DNA from: Pelosinus propionicus DSM 13327
GTDB lineage: Bacteria > Bacillota > Negativicutes > DSM-13327
Direction: 5' to 3'
DNA: 64,000 bases
Assembly: GCF_900114615.1 (NCBI RefSeq)
Contig: NZ_FOTS01000009.1
Span: 1-64,000 of the forward strand
Shown here one piece after another: positions 33,439 through 43,429 of the stretch. Below the pieces are notes generated by a model. The model saw only the letters and a program-made list of their open reading frames with translations. It ran no database searches and was not told the origin of the DNA. Made by a program: the position numbers and the translations under genes. Each line of letters starts with the position of its first letter. Positions within the stretch are counted from its first letter, which is position 1.

Positions 33439-33855
33439 TTATTTTTCAACTGTCTGGTTTGTCGCAGAACCTGTTAATGAACGCAATAGATTTCCTAAAG
33501 TAAAGGTGTGACTTCCTGACAAAATCAATGATATTGCAGCCGCAAGTAATGATACGTCAAATTCATAGCCGCCAATAAATCCTTTACTTATTTTGACGGA
33601 AAAGATTGCCCCTAACATAACAAATACAATTCCCAACGCTGCAAGGCGTGTAAATAGTCCAAGAATCAGGAAGGCGCCGCCTACGGTTTCAATGGCCGCT
33701 ACTACATAGGCGAGTAAAGGCGGCAGTCCGATTGAAGCAAACCACTGCACAATCCCATCCATTCCAGATATTTTTTGCAATCCATGAGCTAAAAAGATGG
33801 CTCCTAAAGAAACACGAAGTACAAGCATACTCCATTCATAATAACGTTTTGACAT
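33439..33855 (-). CDS. DoxX-family membrane protein
   Basis: 138 residues with four hydrophobic helices. VLRVSLGAIFLAHGLQKISG, ASIGLPPLLAYVVAAIETVG and GAFLILGLFTRLAALGIVF carry the DoxX/CatD signature (E in helix 2 and the FxH-G-x-x-K motif). DoxX proteins often work with dioxygenases in oxidative and quinone stress; this one follows a dioxygenase gene and a sigma factor. The partner role is inference. Confidence 0.88.
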   Translation of the reverse strand: MSKRYYEWSMLVLRVSLGAIFLAHGLQKISGMDGIVQWFASIGLPPLLAYVVAAIETVGGAFLILGLFTRLAALGIVFVMLGAIFSVKISKGFIGGYEFDVSLLAAAISLILSGSHTFTLGNLLRSLTGSATNQTVEK

Positions 33856-33934
33856 GATCTAGATTCCCCCTATTAATTGTTTATTAGTTTAGACAATGTA
33901 TTTTTGATTATAGATACGGCTTCTTTTAATTTTT

Positions 33935-34570
33935 TTATATCATTTTACTAACATCTTCACTTGTGAAAACACCAACGCCTTCCATTCCCTTTACTACAAA
34001 TCCTTTACTTATAATATTGCGCAGGGCGGCTCTGGCACGATGAATTCTTGATTTTGCTGCATTCGTATTGATATTCAAAATACTAGCCGCATCTGGAACT
34101 GAAAGTCCCTCGAGATCATGTAATATAAGAAGTACTCGCTGGGTTTCCGGCAGTTTCAATATTGCTTGCTGAACGAGAAATTGATTGTACTTCGTCTCAC
34201 ACATCGTGTCAGGATCTTCATTGGGGCGCTCAATTGGCAGCATTGCGCTTTGGAGTCCTTCATCCCACTCCATCTGACGATTCGTTTTACTTCTTTTCTT
34301 ACGAAAGTTAAAACATATATTAGAACTTAATCGATAGACCCAAGTATATAAACTTGAACGTCCCTTAAAGGTTTGTAATGACCGATTAATCTGGATAAAA
34401 ATCTCTTGTAATGCATCCATTGCATCATCATGATTTCCAAGCATACGATACGTTAAAGAATAAAGTCTTGCCTGATATTGATTTATAAACAACTTTAATG
34501 CTCTTTCCTTATCTCCTTCATTAAAAAAACGAAGAATTTCCTCATCCGTTAAATTTACATTTTCATCCAT
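33935..34570 (-). CDS. ECF-type RNA polymerase sigma factor
   Basis: 211 residues from ATG 34570 (AAAGGAGGAAAAAGTAATT upstream). Region 2 is RMLGNHDDAMDALQEIFIQI and region 4 is LPETQRVLLILHDLEGLSVPD then AASILNINTNAAKSRIHRAR, the normal -10 and -35 recognition parts. No anti-sigma gene is next to it. The gene sits between a LigB dioxygenase and DoxX, 21 and 79 bases apart, so it may control that small operon. Confidence 0.92.
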   Translation of the reverse strand: MDENVNLTDEEILRFFNEGDKERALKLFINQYQARLYSLTYRMLGNHDDAMDALQEIFIQINRSLQTFKGRSSLYTWVYRLSSNICFNFRKKRSKTNRQMEWDEGLQSAMLPIERPNEDPDTMCETKYNQFLVQQAILKLPETQRVLLILHDLEGLSVPDAASILNINTNAAKSRIHRARAALRNIISKGFVVKGMEGVGVFTSEDVSKMI

Positions 34571-34591
34571 AATTACTTTTTCCTCCTTTCT

Positions 34592-35398
34592 TTAATGAAG
34601 CACATTGGAAGGTTGAAAATCTGTAAATTCAATGATTCTCATTCCTCCGTAAGACAGGTGTTCATTTTCTCGAATATACCCAGGACTCTCTGATCCCATT
34701 ACTCCAAGTAACATAAACAAACCGAGGAAGGCAGATTTCGGTTTTACATTTTCAATTCGTTCCTGATCCAATGTTAAAAGCTCCATCCCTTTCCCCTCTG
34801 AAAGCAGCTTAACAATTAACTGATCAAAATTCTCGTGTTCGATTAACCATCCATCATCCATAAAACGGGCATGCCTTTGAGAAAAGGCACCTAAAACAAG
34901 AAATAATACTTTCCCCCGCCAACTTCTTAGCGTATTCCCTAAGGTCCTTCCCCAGCGGAAAGCACAAAGCATTGATCCCGACACTGAAAGTGGAACAATC
35001 GGTATATTTCCTTCTGGAAACATAAATTGTAATGGAATGGCGATAGTATGGTTTGCACAATATTTGCCAATACTAGGATAGATCAAGCTTTTTTCACCCG
35101 CTTGTAAGAGTAAATTTGCCAATTCAGGATGCCCAGCGACACTATATTTACTTTTACCTTGAACTCCACTATTATCCATAATGCTTTCATGATGCAATGA
35201 GTTATCGATAAAAAAAGATTCTTTTGTCTGCCAATGAGTTGTGACCGCAACTACGGCCTCCACACCCCACTCTTGCATTCTCATTCCACAATCTCGGAGT
35301 GCTTTTATAGTAGAAGAGGATTGATCGTTCATTTCCTTTGCTAGCAATATCGGAATATGAGGTACAATGATTCCATGAATATTGGACTCTATCTTCAT
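34592..35398 (-). CDS. Extradiol (LigB-type) aromatic ring-opening dioxygenase
   Basis: 268 residues. Conserved class III features: PHIPILL near the start, VTTHWQTKESFF, CANHTIAIPLQFMFP and GAFSQRHARFM, where His residues bind iron and act in catalysis. The closest known types are LigB and DOPA dioxygenases. It is the first gene of a three-gene unit with the sigma factor and DoxX. Start ATG 35398 has AAAGGATAAAATGA upstream. The substrate is probably a catechol. Confidence 0.82.
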   Translation of the reverse strand: MKIESNIHGIIVPHIPILLAKEMNDQSSSTIKALRDCGMRMQEWGVEAVVAVTTHWQTKESFFIDNSLHHESIMDNSGVQGKSKYSVAGHPELANLLLQAGEKSLIYPSIGKYCANHTIAIPLQFMFPEGNIPIVPLSVSGSMLCAFRWGRTLGNTLRSWRGKVLFLVLGAFSQRHARFMDDGWLIEHENFDQLIVKLLSEGKGMELLTLDQERIENVKPKSAFLGLFMLLGVMGSESPGYIRENEHLSYGGMRIIEFTDFQPSNVLH

Positions 35399-35737
35399 TT
35401 CATTTTATCCTTTCTTATTTTTTTAACCCTTCAACTATACGTTTTTATCACTAACTACTTAAACGTGAATTACTTTATAAATCGTTCTATATTAGTAGTC
35501 TATATACTCTTAGTGTTTGTTTCTGCAAAAAAAGATATGGGTTATTGTTAAAAATTTATTTTCTATCGAAATTGCTATAGTTAAAAGCATCGAATCTCTT
35601 ACATTAAATCGTTTACGAATGTAACAAAGATTTCAATATTTGTATATTGGTTCCAACCGTCATTATTTTGTCACATTTATGTACTATTCTACTATTAGTA
35701 TTTCAAGTAAATTCCAAAGGAAAGGAGTTTATCATAA
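35399..35737. other. Divergent promoter region, no gene
   Basis: AT-rich spacer of 339 bases between the LigB operon and the 90-residue gene. TTGTCA (near 35667) with AT-rich downstream sequence may be the plus promoter. No operator, repeat or riboswitch was recognised. Confidence 0.45.
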
Positions 35738-36010
35738 ATGCAGCCAATCAATAAAATCTCTCCTATACGAAAAATGGACGCTGCCTATCTCCAAATCTCT
35801 AGGCAAAATCAGATGATTCATATACAAAAAAGCAGTAACGATTATAAGCGTAATTACGACTCAGCCAATGCACAACCCCAAGAAGACATCGTTGAGATTA
35901 GTGTCCAAGGATTACGTGCATTACGGCAGGAGGAGGATTTAGCATCTGTGCAGAGCAGCACTGCTCCCCTGTCATATATTTCACGTTTAATTGCAAATTA
36001 CGAAAAATAA
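35738..36010 (+). CDS. Hypothetical protein (90 residues)
   Basis: ATG 35738 after AAAGGAAAGGAG. The product is polar with Gln and Asn runs (SNDYKRNYDSANAQPQEDIV) and VEISVQGLRALRQEEDLASV, likely helical, no signal peptide. No family recognised. It is divergent from the dioxygenase operon and convergent with the cupin gene. Confidence 0.6.
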   Translation: MQPINKISPIRKMDAAYLQISRQNQMIHIQKSSNDYKRNYDSANAQPQEDIVEISVQGLRALRQEEDLASVQSSTAPLSYISRLIANYEK

Positions 36011-36048
36011 TATCTGCCTGTTAGGCTTTTATCATAACAGATCATTTT

Positions 36049-36465
36049 TTAAAAGCTGCTATACCACTCATCTAGACTTCCATCATCTTCAACGGTAACT
36101 TTATCGTTACCGGAAGGATATTTAAAAAACAATAATTTAAATCCTGCTTTGGATTTTTGTGCGTAGGTAATCCCTTGATGAATTAAGTAAAAGTCTCCTT
36201 CTTTTACGAAGGTTTCTTCTCTTGTATTTACGTTCATATATTTACTTTCCCCTGCTAATACGTAGGCATATTCCGTTGTCGTTGTATGATAATGCGGTTT
36301 TTCAATTGTATACTCTGTGTACTCTGTAATGCCAGCTTCCACATGGGGGTCACGTAAATATTCCAGTTCCTGAGGCAAGGCTAATTCGCCCACTAGGTAT
36401 TGACGCTTTGAATTGCCTAATGCCAATTTAATGTTTTTTCCGCTTATTACTTCGATTTTTTTCAT
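36049..36465 (-). CDS. Small cupin-domain protein
   Basis: 138 residues. KPHYHTTTTEYAYVLAG holds the H-x-H-x4-E metal site and a Gly turn; FVKEGDFYLIHQGITYA is the second cupin motif. The start follows AAGGTGAAAA. The gene lies 25 bases after pfkA in the same direction, so it is the last cistron of the PTS operon. A single-domain cupin there could isomerise or mutarotate a sugar phosphate, but this is inference. Confidence 0.8.
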   Translation of the reverse strand: MKKIEVISGKNIKLALGNSKRQYLVGELALPQELEYLRDPHVEAGITEYTEYTIEKPHYHTTTTEYAYVLAGESKYMNVNTREETFVKEGDFYLIHQGITYAQKSKAGFKLLFFKYPSGNDKVTVEDDGSLDEWYSSF

Positions 36466-36490
36466 TTTTTCACCTTACCCTTACCGTCCA

Positions 36491-37450
36491 TTAAATTGAC
36501 AATATTTGAGATAAATTGTACATTTCTTGATCAAATACTTTCCGTTTTGTAAGGGCTTCCATAATATCTATGTTAATCAAGTGATTGTCTTTTATGCCAA
36601 TGGCACGATTCGTTTTTCCCTCTATCAACAGATTAACAGCCATAGCTCCCATTTTGCTTGCTAATATTCGATCAACAGCGGTGGGTACTCCGCCACGTTG
36701 AAGATATCCTAGCACAGTAACTCTTGATTCAATACCAGTATTATTCAATATTTCATTTTGTAACTCTGCAGCAGATCCTCTGCCTTCGGCCAGCATAATA
36801 ATATTATGGGCTTTGCCGCGCTTTCTGCCTTGCAGCATTTTCTCGCAGATTTTCTTCACTTCATATTGTTCTTCTGGAACTAAGATACTTTCCGCCCCTC
36901 CAGCAAGACCTGCGTAAAGCGCAATATCTCCGCAGTGCCTCCCCATCACTTCAATAATGGTTACTTTCTCATGAGACATAGATGTATCTCTTATTTTGCT
37001 GATAGAATCGAGCACTGTATTAATTGCCGTATCAAAACCAATTGTATAATCGGTGTATGCTAAATCGTTATCAATCGTACCGGGAATTCCCATCACTTTT
37101 ATATTTCCACGGCCAAGTTTATTGACTCCTTGAAAAGAACCATCTCCACCGATTACGACGAGGCCGTCAATTTCATGCTTCTCTACTATCTCTATTGCCT
37201 TATTGATACCAGCTTCTGTTTTCATTTCTTCACATCTAGAAGTTTTAAGAATCGTTCCGCCTCGATGAATGATATCGCCAACCGATGCTATATGCATTTC
37301 TTTTATTTCACCATGTAATAGCCCCGTATACCCTCTTTGGATTCCAACGACTTTGAGACCATGATAAATCCCAGTCCTCACTATAGCTCGAATGGCTGCA
37401 TTCATGCCTGGGGCATCTCCTCCGCTGGTTAACACTCCTATCTTTTTCAT
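36491..37450 (-). CDS. pfkA: ATP-dependent 6-phosphofructokinase
   Basis: 319 residues from ATG 37450, after [47 protein letters not shown] (GGDGS phosphate loop) and [20 protein letters not shown], with the catalytic Asp in TIDND, mark a bacterial PfkA. The usual full length is 319-320. It phosphorylates fructose 6-phosphate. It is inside a polyol PTS operon, 44 bases after tkt, so it is a dedicated or extra copy. TxDxD ATP-dependent signatures are consistent; a PPi-type GGDD change is not seen. Confidence 0.93.
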   Translation of the reverse strand: MKKIGVLTSGGDAPGMNAAIRAIVRTGIYHGLKVVGIQRGYTGLLHGEIKEMHIASVGDIIHRGGTILKTSRCEEMKTEAGINKAIEIVEKHEIDGLVVIGGDGSFQGVNKLGRGNIKVMGIPGTIDNDLAYTDYTIGFDTAINTVLDSISKIRDTSMSHEKVTIIEVMGRHCGDIALYAGLAGGAESILVPEEQYEVKKICEKMLQGRKRGKAHNIIMLAEGRGSAAELQNEILNNTGIESRVTVLGYLQRGGVPTAVDRILASKMGAMAVNLLIEGKTNRAIGIKDNHLINIDIMEALTKRKVFDQEMYNLSQILSI

Positions 37451-37494
37451 GAAACCGTTCTCCTTTAACACTACAGCTTCTATTATTTCTTCCG

Positions 37495-39492
37495 TTATTT
37501 GCCTTTCACTACCTTTTTGGTTACTGCAACAACATTTTCTGTTGTAAAACCAAATTTATTAAATAGTGTTTTTGCTGGCGCTGATGCTCCAAAACCTTTC
37601 ATGGTGACATACCCACCATCAAGTCCAACATACTTGCCCCAACCAAAATCGCTGGCTGCTTCTACCACTACTCTCCCTCTTACGGCTTTTGGCAGCACGC
37701 TTTCTTTATATTCGTCTGACTGCTCCTCAAAAACATCTACAGACGGCATACTTACAACTCTTATGTCAATATTTTCTTTCGCTAATTCTATTTTAGCATT
37801 GACTGCCAATTCCACTTCTGATCCGCTTGCTATAATAATTCCATCTGGCATCGCTTTGCTGGAATCAGCTAGAATATAACCACCTTTTAACGCTTCTTTG
37901 CTTGCCCCTTTTAATTGTGGCAGGTTTTGTCTCGATAAGACTAAAGCAGTTGGTGTTTTTACCGAAGTAATAGCATAGTACCACGCAGCACATGTTTCCG
38001 TTGCATCTGCTGGTCTAAATACCGTGAAGTTTGGCATTGCTCTCAGCATGGCTAGTTGTTCAATAGGCTCATGAGTAGGACCATCTTCACCAACACCGAT
38101 ACTGTCATGAGTCAATACATATGTAACTGGTAATTCCATTAATGATGCCAATCTTGCCATTGGTTTCACATAATCACTAAATACAAAAAATGTCCCAACA
38201 AACGTTTTTAGTCCTCCATGTAAAGCAAGCCCATTACTGATGGCGGCCATTGCAAGCTCTCTTACACCATAATGAATATTTCTGCCACTATAGTTTGCTT
38301 TTGAAAAATCTCCAGCATCTTTCATATTCGTTTTGTTGGAAGGCGCAAGGTCAGCACTACCGCCAATAAAATTCGGCAATATATCCTTAATACGATTAAT
38401 CATAATTCCAGACAGGTTTCTTGTCGCATCTGCTTTATCAGCGTATGCCCAAAACTCATCGTTATCCATGAGATTTGTTAATGCGTTACCATCAAAATAT
38501 TGCTGCCAAAGAGTGTTCATCTCAGGATATTTTTTACTATAAGTCGAAAACAGAGCATTCCAAGCTACTTCATCTTCGGCCTTTTTTTCAGCAATCTTTT
38601 TGTAATGATGATATACTGCATCAGGCACATAAAATGCATCTTGTTTTTCCCATCCGAGATTTTCTTTCAACGCTACAACATTTTCTACACCTAAGGGTTC
38701 CCCATGAGCACTTGCTTGACATTGTTTCGCAGGGCAGCCATAGCCAATTTGTGTTCTTACTATGATAAAGGAAGGCTTATTGGTTTCTGCTTTCGCCGTT
38801 TGAATTGCTTTGCCAATTTTCCCAAGATCATTTCCATCCTCGACTACAAGGGTCTGAAAACCAAATGCCTGCATTCTTTTTTCCACATCTTCTGTAAAGG
38901 CGATGTCTGTACTGCCTTCTATGGTAATGTTGTTGCTATCATAAATTACAATTAACTTACTTAAACCTAACGTTCCAGCTAATGAAAATGCTTCTGATGT
39001 GATTCCCTCCATCATGCATCCATCACCACCTAATACATAGGTATAATGATCTACAATCGGAAATCCCTCTTTATTAAAGATAGAAGAAAGATGAGCTTCC
39101 GCCATTGCCATACCAACGGACATACCCATACCAGCGCCAAGTGGTCCAGTGGTAGCCTCCACTCCTACGGTATGGCCATATTCTGGATGACCTGGAGTTA
39201 ATGAATCTTCTTGCCTAAATTGCGCTAAATCTTCAATTGATAAATTACCATAACCAAATAAATGTAATAAAGAATAGAGTAAGGCTGAACCATGTCCGGC
39301 TGATAAAACAAAGCGGTCCCGATTGATCCATTTTGGATTTTTAGGATTGTGCCTCATCTGATTAGCCCACAATTCATAAGCCATGGCTGCGCAGCCAAGA
39401 GGTAGACCAGGATGACCGGAATTGGCTTTTTGTACAGAATCTGCCGATAGAATTCGAATTGCATTAACTGACATCTCATCAATATTGCTCAT
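37495..39492 (-). CDS. tkt: Transketolase
   Basis: 665 residues, normal length. [40 protein letters not shown] and [20 protein letters not shown] (thiamine-PP motif GDG...) are the transketolase signatures; [20 protein letters not shown] and PADATE follow. It transfers two-carbon units between ketose and aldose phosphates, using xylulose 5-phosphate. GGGAGAGAAACAA is upstream of ATG 39492. It lies just after a hairpin that separates it from the DRL gene. Confidence 0.94.
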   Translation of the reverse strand: MSNIDEMSVNAIRILSADSVQKANSGHPGLPLGCAAMAYELWANQMRHNPKNPKWINRDRFVLSAGHGSALLYSLLHLFGYGNLSIEDLAQFRQEDSLTPGHPEYGHTVGVEATTGPLGAGMGMSVGMAMAEAHLSSIFNKEGFPIVDHYTYVLGGDGCMMEGITSEAFSLAGTLGLSKLIVIYDSNNITIEGSTDIAFTEDVEKRMQAFGFQTLVVEDGNDLGKIGKAIQTAKAETNKPSFIIVRTQIGYGCPAKQCQASAHGEPLGVENVVALKENLGWEKQDAFYVPDAVYHHYKKIAEKKAEDEVAWNALFSTYSKKYPEMNTLWQQYFDGNALTNLMDNDEFWAYADKADATRNLSGIMINRIKDILPNFIGGSADLAPSNKTNMKDAGDFSKANYSGRNIHYGVRELAMAAISNGLALHGGLKTFVGTFFVFSDYVKPMARLASLMELPVTYVLTHDSIGVGEDGPTHEPIEQLAMLRAMPNFTVFRPADATETCAAWYYAITSVKTPTALVLSRQNLPQLKGASKEALKGGYILADSSKAMPDGIIIASGSEVELAVNAKIELAKENIDIRVVSMPSVDVFEEQSDEYKESVLPKAVRGRVVVEAASDFGWGKYVGLDGGYVTMKGFGASAPAKTLFNKFGFTTENVVAVTKKVVKGK

Positions 39493-39521
39493 TTGTTTCT
39501 CTCCCTTTTACATACTGTATT

Positions 39522-39567
39522 TTACAATAAAAGCTGATATGAATTTTCATACCAGCTTTTATTGTAA
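39522..39567 (-). terminator. Intercistronic hairpin between the DRL gene and tkt
   Basis: TTACAATAAAAGCTG (39522-39536) and CAGCTTTTATTGTAA (39553-39567) form a 15-bp stem, with inner pairing of TATGA and TCATA. It may attenuate tkt-pfkA expression relative to the PTS genes or stabilise the upstream mRNA. Confidence 0.6.
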
Positions 39568-39586
39568 CTCTTAATCAATAAATATT

Positions 39587-40882
39587 CTACTTGTTATAAA
39601 TCGCATCTTGTTCTTTACGAAGTTTATAAATTAATGTTGTTTGATCTAATTCTACCATATCGAGGGTTAAAAGCTGGCCTTTTTTCGCATCTTTTAGCAT
39701 ACGTGTCTTATTCGATACCAAACCGTAAGGAACATAACCTTTCGCATCAGATTCTGCAGCGCTAGCAATTGATCCATAAGTTGTGTAACAACCGATACCA
39801 TCAATATATTGACCTGCTTTCAAATCTGTTTTTGCAACGGTAATACATTCACTAACAAGTCCATCGATTGGAACTATAGTAGATTCTCCATCAATAACTG
39901 CTTTAGCGACTGTTAATGGCGTTTCTAAATTGCATAAATGATATGGGCGATACAAAATCCATAATGGGCCATTACCCATGCTGTGATAGCGCATTTGATA
40001 AGCAATTTCTTCATTTTCAGTAGAAACAGCAACAAATACCCCTGGAGCAATGCCGTTTACATATTCAACAACACCATGTTTATTTAAGATACCGCCATCT
40101 TGTTTAAGTTTATATAGATCTGGCAGCTCTTTCACTGTTGCTGCAATACCATGTCCGCCAATTACATCTGGAACTAACCCTGTAGCATTTGACATAGCTG
40201 TCATTTCTACCATTGTCTTTGTACCATCTTTAAAAGAACAAAGCATCTTAGGACTCATTTTACGGCGAGTTGCTTCTTCTAACACGCTGTCCGGATTACA
40301 TGCATAATCCAATTTGTTGTTTTTACCTTTACCCATGACTTTGACATCCATACCCATTGCTTTTGCAAAACAATATAACTCCATAACAGCACCTGGCTCA
40401 TCACCAGCTGAACCGGTATAAATAACACCTTGTTGTGCCGCTAATCGCTTAAGGTACGGTCCAATAACAACATCGGTTTCTACATTCAGCATAACTACAT
40501 GCTTGCCATTTCTCATGGCATCTGTTGCAACTTTTGCACCTACATCAGGAACTCCAGTAGCATCAATTGCACATTCTACCAAATTAGCTTGAGAAATAAG
40601 ATCTGCATTGACAGTAGCAACATATTTACCAGCTTCTATCCATTTATTTGCATCTGCAAGTGTATCAACTATGGCAATTTGATCATCTTTTATACCTGCA
40701 TAGTGAAAGGCATGCACAGCATTTTCAATATTAATGTCAGAAACAATGGCCGGCATGATACCTTGCATCAATACCATTTGTGTCACCATTCCCCTACCCA
40801 TTTGTCCTGCTCCTACAATACCTGTGCGGATGATTTTTCCTTCTTGTTGACGTTTAATTAGTTTCTGATTCATATTTAACAT
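39587..40882 (-). CDS. DRL-type NAD(P)-dependent oxidoreductase with SAF domain
   Basis: 431 residues from ATG 40882 after AAAGGAGCTTTACT. The N-terminal Rossmann motif is RTGIVGAGQMGRGMVTQMVL. Then ECAIDATGVPDVGAKVATDA and GSAGDEPGAVMELYCFAKAM. The C-terminal SAF-like part has KTDLKAGQYIDGIGCYTTYG. These are features of the homoserine-dehydrogenase-like proteins that include Brucella DRL (1-deoxyxylulose 5-phosphate reductoisomerase-like). Placed between a polyol PTS and transketolase, it probably oxidises or rearranges the phosphorylated polyol to a ketose phosphate. Exact reaction unknown. Confidence 0.85.
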   Translation of the reverse strand: MLNMNQKLIKRQQEGKIIRTGIVGAGQMGRGMVTQMVLMQGIMPAIVSDINIENAVHAFHYAGIKDDQIAIVDTLADANKWIEAGKYVATVNADLISQANLVECAIDATGVPDVGAKVATDAMRNGKHVVMLNVETDVVIGPYLKRLAAQQGVIYTGSAGDEPGAVMELYCFAKAMGMDVKVMGKGKNNKLDYACNPDSVLEEATRRKMSPKMLCSFKDGTKTMVEMTAMSNATGLVPDVIGGHGIAATVKELPDLYKLKQDGGILNKHGVVEYVNGIAPGVFVAVSTENEEIAYQMRYHSMGNGPLWILYRPYHLCNLETPLTVAKAVIDGESTIVPIDGLVSECITVAKTDLKAGQYIDGIGCYTTYGSIASAAESDAKGYVPYGLVSNKTRMLKDAKKGQLLTLDMVELDQTTLIYKLRKEQDAIYNK

Positions 40883-40959
40883 AGTAAAGCTCCTTTTAGT
40901 TTAATTATTTTAAAATTCACAACAAGTTAAATAGTTCAGCTTCCTGCAAAATTTAATCG

Positions 40960-41328
40960 TTAAAAAATTTCAATAATACCACCTAGGGTAATATCTTCGG
41001 GGTTAATATCTTCCCCCTCCAGCATAATGCAACCAGGACGTTCCGGTTCTGTCCCACCTTTAAAGCTCAAGGTGCAATGACCAAGTTCTTTTAATGTATG
41101 TGGCGCTTCCGAGCCAATTGCAGTTATGGTAAATGCCTTATCGCAAATAATTACAGTATCGCCTACTGCTAAATCTGCAAGGAGTGGTGCAGGCTTGTGC
41201 AAAACCGCTATCTCTTGCAATTCTAGTGGTGCTCCTTCATTAAAAAGGATGATAAAATTTAAGTCCTTATCACTGAGAAACTCTAAAGCACCTGTTCCCC
41301 AGCCAGTAATCGCAGAATGATATTTCAT
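40960..41328 (-). CDS. srlB: PTS glucitol/sorbitol-type EIIA
   Basis: 122 residues; CAGGGAGGATAAGAA before ATG. H44 in AVLHKPAPLLADLAVGD is at the place of the phosphorylated His of GutB (EIIA). The N-terminus TGWGTGALEFLSDKDLNFII and the C-terminal GEDINPEDITLGGIIEIF fit the family. It accepts phosphate from HPr. The neighbours are EIIBC and EIIC2. Confidence 0.92.
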   Translation of the reverse strand: MKYHSAITGWGTGALEFLSDKDLNFIILFNEGAPLELQEIAVLHKPAPLLADLAVGDTVIICDKAFTITAIGSEAPHTLKELGHCTLSFKGGTEPERPGCIMLEGEDINPEDITLGGIIEIF

Positions 41329-41359
41329 TTCTTATCCTCCCTGTATCCTTTTGCTTTCT

Positions 41360-42370
41360 TTAGTACATGCCAAAGCTGAATAAATATGCAATAACGACTG
41401 ACAAAGGTCCGGTAATGATGCGTGAATATAACACTGCCGGCACACCAAGTTCAATTGTTTCAGGTTCAGCTTCTCCGAGGCTTAATCCTACGGGAACAAA
41501 ATCTCCGCCTACTTGTGCATTGATTGCAAACAAAGCAGGCAATGCATATTGCACGGGAATATGACCTAATCCAATTTCAACTCCCAATAAGGTTCCCACA
41601 ACTTGCGCAATAACTGCACCTGGTCCAATAACTGGTGATATAAATGGCAGGGAGCACACAACAGAAATGACCAGCATCCCTGGCAGCGTACTTGCCAACG
41701 GCGAAATGGTAGTTGCAATTAGGGTTCCAATACCAGATACTTTAATAATCCCAATGATCATACTTACAAATGCCATAAAGGGCAATATACTTTTTATGAC
41801 CATATCAATGGTGTCGCGACCAGCTTGATAGAATTTATTCACAACTCCGCCAACACCAATTCCAAGGCGAGTAATTATATTTTTCTTTTTCCCAGCATTC
41901 ATTGCTGCAAGTTCCGCTCTTGCCTGCGCTTTTGTTTTTGGCTCAGAACTAGTTTTTTTAGTCTCAACAGCAGTTCCTTCTTTGCTTGTTAAAACCGCAT
42001 CTTCCGCAGCATATGCCAGTGTTTTTTCGGTGACTGCTGAAACATATAAGTTTTCGGTAATAAATTGAGCAAGAGGCCCTACTTTTCCAACGGGTGTCAA
42101 ATTTACTGTAAACACTTTCTTTTTTGGGTAAACACCACAACGCGCTGTGCCCCCACAATCCACAACAGCAACCAGCATCTCATGATCCGGGACGGATGTT
42201 ACAAACCCATCAATCGCTTGGCACCCCGTCATTTCTGCTATTTTAGCAGCTACTGGATGGATACCGCCACCAGTTACACTCACAATTTTATTGCACGTAT
42301 CAGTCGGCATGATTGTTAAAGGACCACCCCAGCCGCCGTTTCCTTTTGAAATGGTAATCGATTTATACAT
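41360..42370 (-). CDS. srlE: PTS glucitol/sorbitol-type EIIBC
   Basis: 336 residues. The EIIB part is at the N-terminus with ISKGNGGWGGPLTIMPTDTC and the phosphorylated Cys in VAVVDCGGTARCGVYPKKK; the EIIC part with several membrane segments begins near IDMVIKSILPFMAFVSMIIG. It phosphorylates the incoming polyol. Gene order matches E. coli srlAEB. Confidence 0.93.
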   Translation of the reverse strand: MYKSITISKGNGGWGGPLTIMPTDTCNKIVSVTGGGIHPVAAKIAEMTGCQAIDGFVTSVPDHEMLVAVVDCGGTARCGVYPKKKVFTVNLTPVGKVGPLAQFITENLYVSAVTEKTLAYAAEDAVLTSKEGTAVETKKTSSEPKTKAQARAELAAMNAGKKKNIITRLGIGVGGVVNKFYQAGRDTIDMVIKSILPFMAFVSMIIGIIKVSGIGTLIATTISPLASTLPGMLVISVVCSLPFISPVIGPGAVIAQVVGTLLGVEIGLGHIPVQYALPALFAINAQVGGDFVPVGLSLGEAEPETIELGVPAVLYSRIITGPLSVVIAYLFSFGMY

Positions 42371-42406
42371 AAAATCATTCCTCTCTATTAATAATGACAG
42401 TGATGT

Positions 42407-42925
42407 TTATTGTTCTCTTGCTTTCATTGAGGCATAAATCTTTTCAGTAACAAAACCGCGTATAAAGATGACAATAATCCCAACTAAGAAGTACCTAACA
42501 GCTAAGGAACCTAAAGGAAAACCAAGGGCTGTAACACCTGCAGCAATTCCCATATAAACAAACAGCTCACCACCATTAGCATGAGGGAACAATCCTGTTA
42601 CCGGATGCAGAAAACTAACTGTCGCATCATAAAAGGCAGGCTTATGTTTTTCTTCTACAAATCGTCCAAAGCTATAGCACATAGGATTCCCTAAAAATAA
42701 AACGGATAATATAGGCAATATTGTATAACGAGTAATAATATTAGTGGTTGCTTTCTGTGCCAATCTCTGCACACGTTCTTCACCAATTAATTTAATAACA
42801 GCACTCACTGCCGTCATCAGTACAACGATGAGCGGAATAATCCCCATTACCCATCCTGCAAAAGTATCTGCTCCTGCTTTAAAAAGCTCCATAAACCCAT
42901 TTGCCAATTCTGCTATTAATTCCAT
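42407..42925 (-). CDS. srlA: PTS glucitol/sorbitol-type EIIC2
   Basis: 172 residues from ATG 42925, 8 bases after GGAGGCG; an upstream ATG at 42940 precedes that site. GFMELFKAGADTFAGWVMG and NPMCYSFGRFVEEKHKPAFY are conserved parts of the SrlA/GutA membrane component. It makes the transport channel with the EIIC part of SrlE. Confidence 0.92.
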   Translation of the reverse strand: MELIAELANGFMELFKAGADTFAGWVMGIIPLIVVLMTAVSAVIKLIGEERVQRLAQKATTNIITRYTILPILSVLFLGNPMCYSFGRFVEEKHKPAFYDATVSFLHPVTGLFPHANGGELFVYMGIAAGVTALGFPLGSLAVRYFLVGIIVIFIRGFVTEKIYASMKAREQ

Positions 42926-43012
42926 ATTCTGCGCCTCCATTTTGTAGTTTATTTTTTCAATCTAGTACATATATGGCGAAAATCATTAGAACATCATAAA
43001 GGAATGATCCTT

Positions 43013-43402
43013 TTACACTTCTACAGGATTCAATCTGACATTCAAAGCATCTAATGCCTGCATGTGTGCTTTATATGCTTTCTGTTTTTTTTCCGGCAAC
43101 TGTCCATATTCTGCTCGCAATTGGTAAATACTTTTACCAATTATCCCAGCAACCTCTTTGAAGCCATTAAAAACAGTATATCCTTCCATAATTTCACCTG
43201 CTGTAATAATACCCTCACTATTACAAGCAATTACAACTATGTTGCCAGGTCTAAACCTGCCTTTTTTGCTTCCGATACCAACATTACCCATTTTATGCAC
43301 TCTTCGAACTGCCTTTTTATATTGCTGAACTTGTATATATGTGCCAATTGCTTGAATCATCATAAGAATTATCAATCCCAAAAATAAATTGCTCAAATTC
43401 AT
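43013..43402 (-). CDS. GutM/SrlM-family transcriptional activator
   Basis: 129 residues from ATG 43402 with AGGAGG 9 bases upstream. The N-terminal hydrophobic segment LFLGLIILMMIQAIGTYIQV is followed by KAVRRVHKMGNVGIGSKKGR and FRPGNIVVIACNSEG, the pattern of GutM proteins that act with polyol regulators. The membrane anchor suggests a sensor or co-regulator linked to the PTS. Confidence 0.88.
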   Translation of the reverse strand: MNLSNLFLGLIILMMIQAIGTYIQVQQYKKAVRRVHKMGNVGIGSKKGRFRPGNIVVIACNSEGIITAGEIMEGYTVFNGFKEVAGIIGKSIYQLRAEYGQLPEKKQKAYKAHMQALDALNVRLNPVEV

Positions 43403-43429
43403 TGCAAACAACCTCCTATCTTCTATCAT

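Noticed and set aside
35357-35551. 64-codon plus-strand hydrophobic frame at the LigB start
   Set aside because: It overlaps the LigB start codon and promoter region, with no ribosome binding site.
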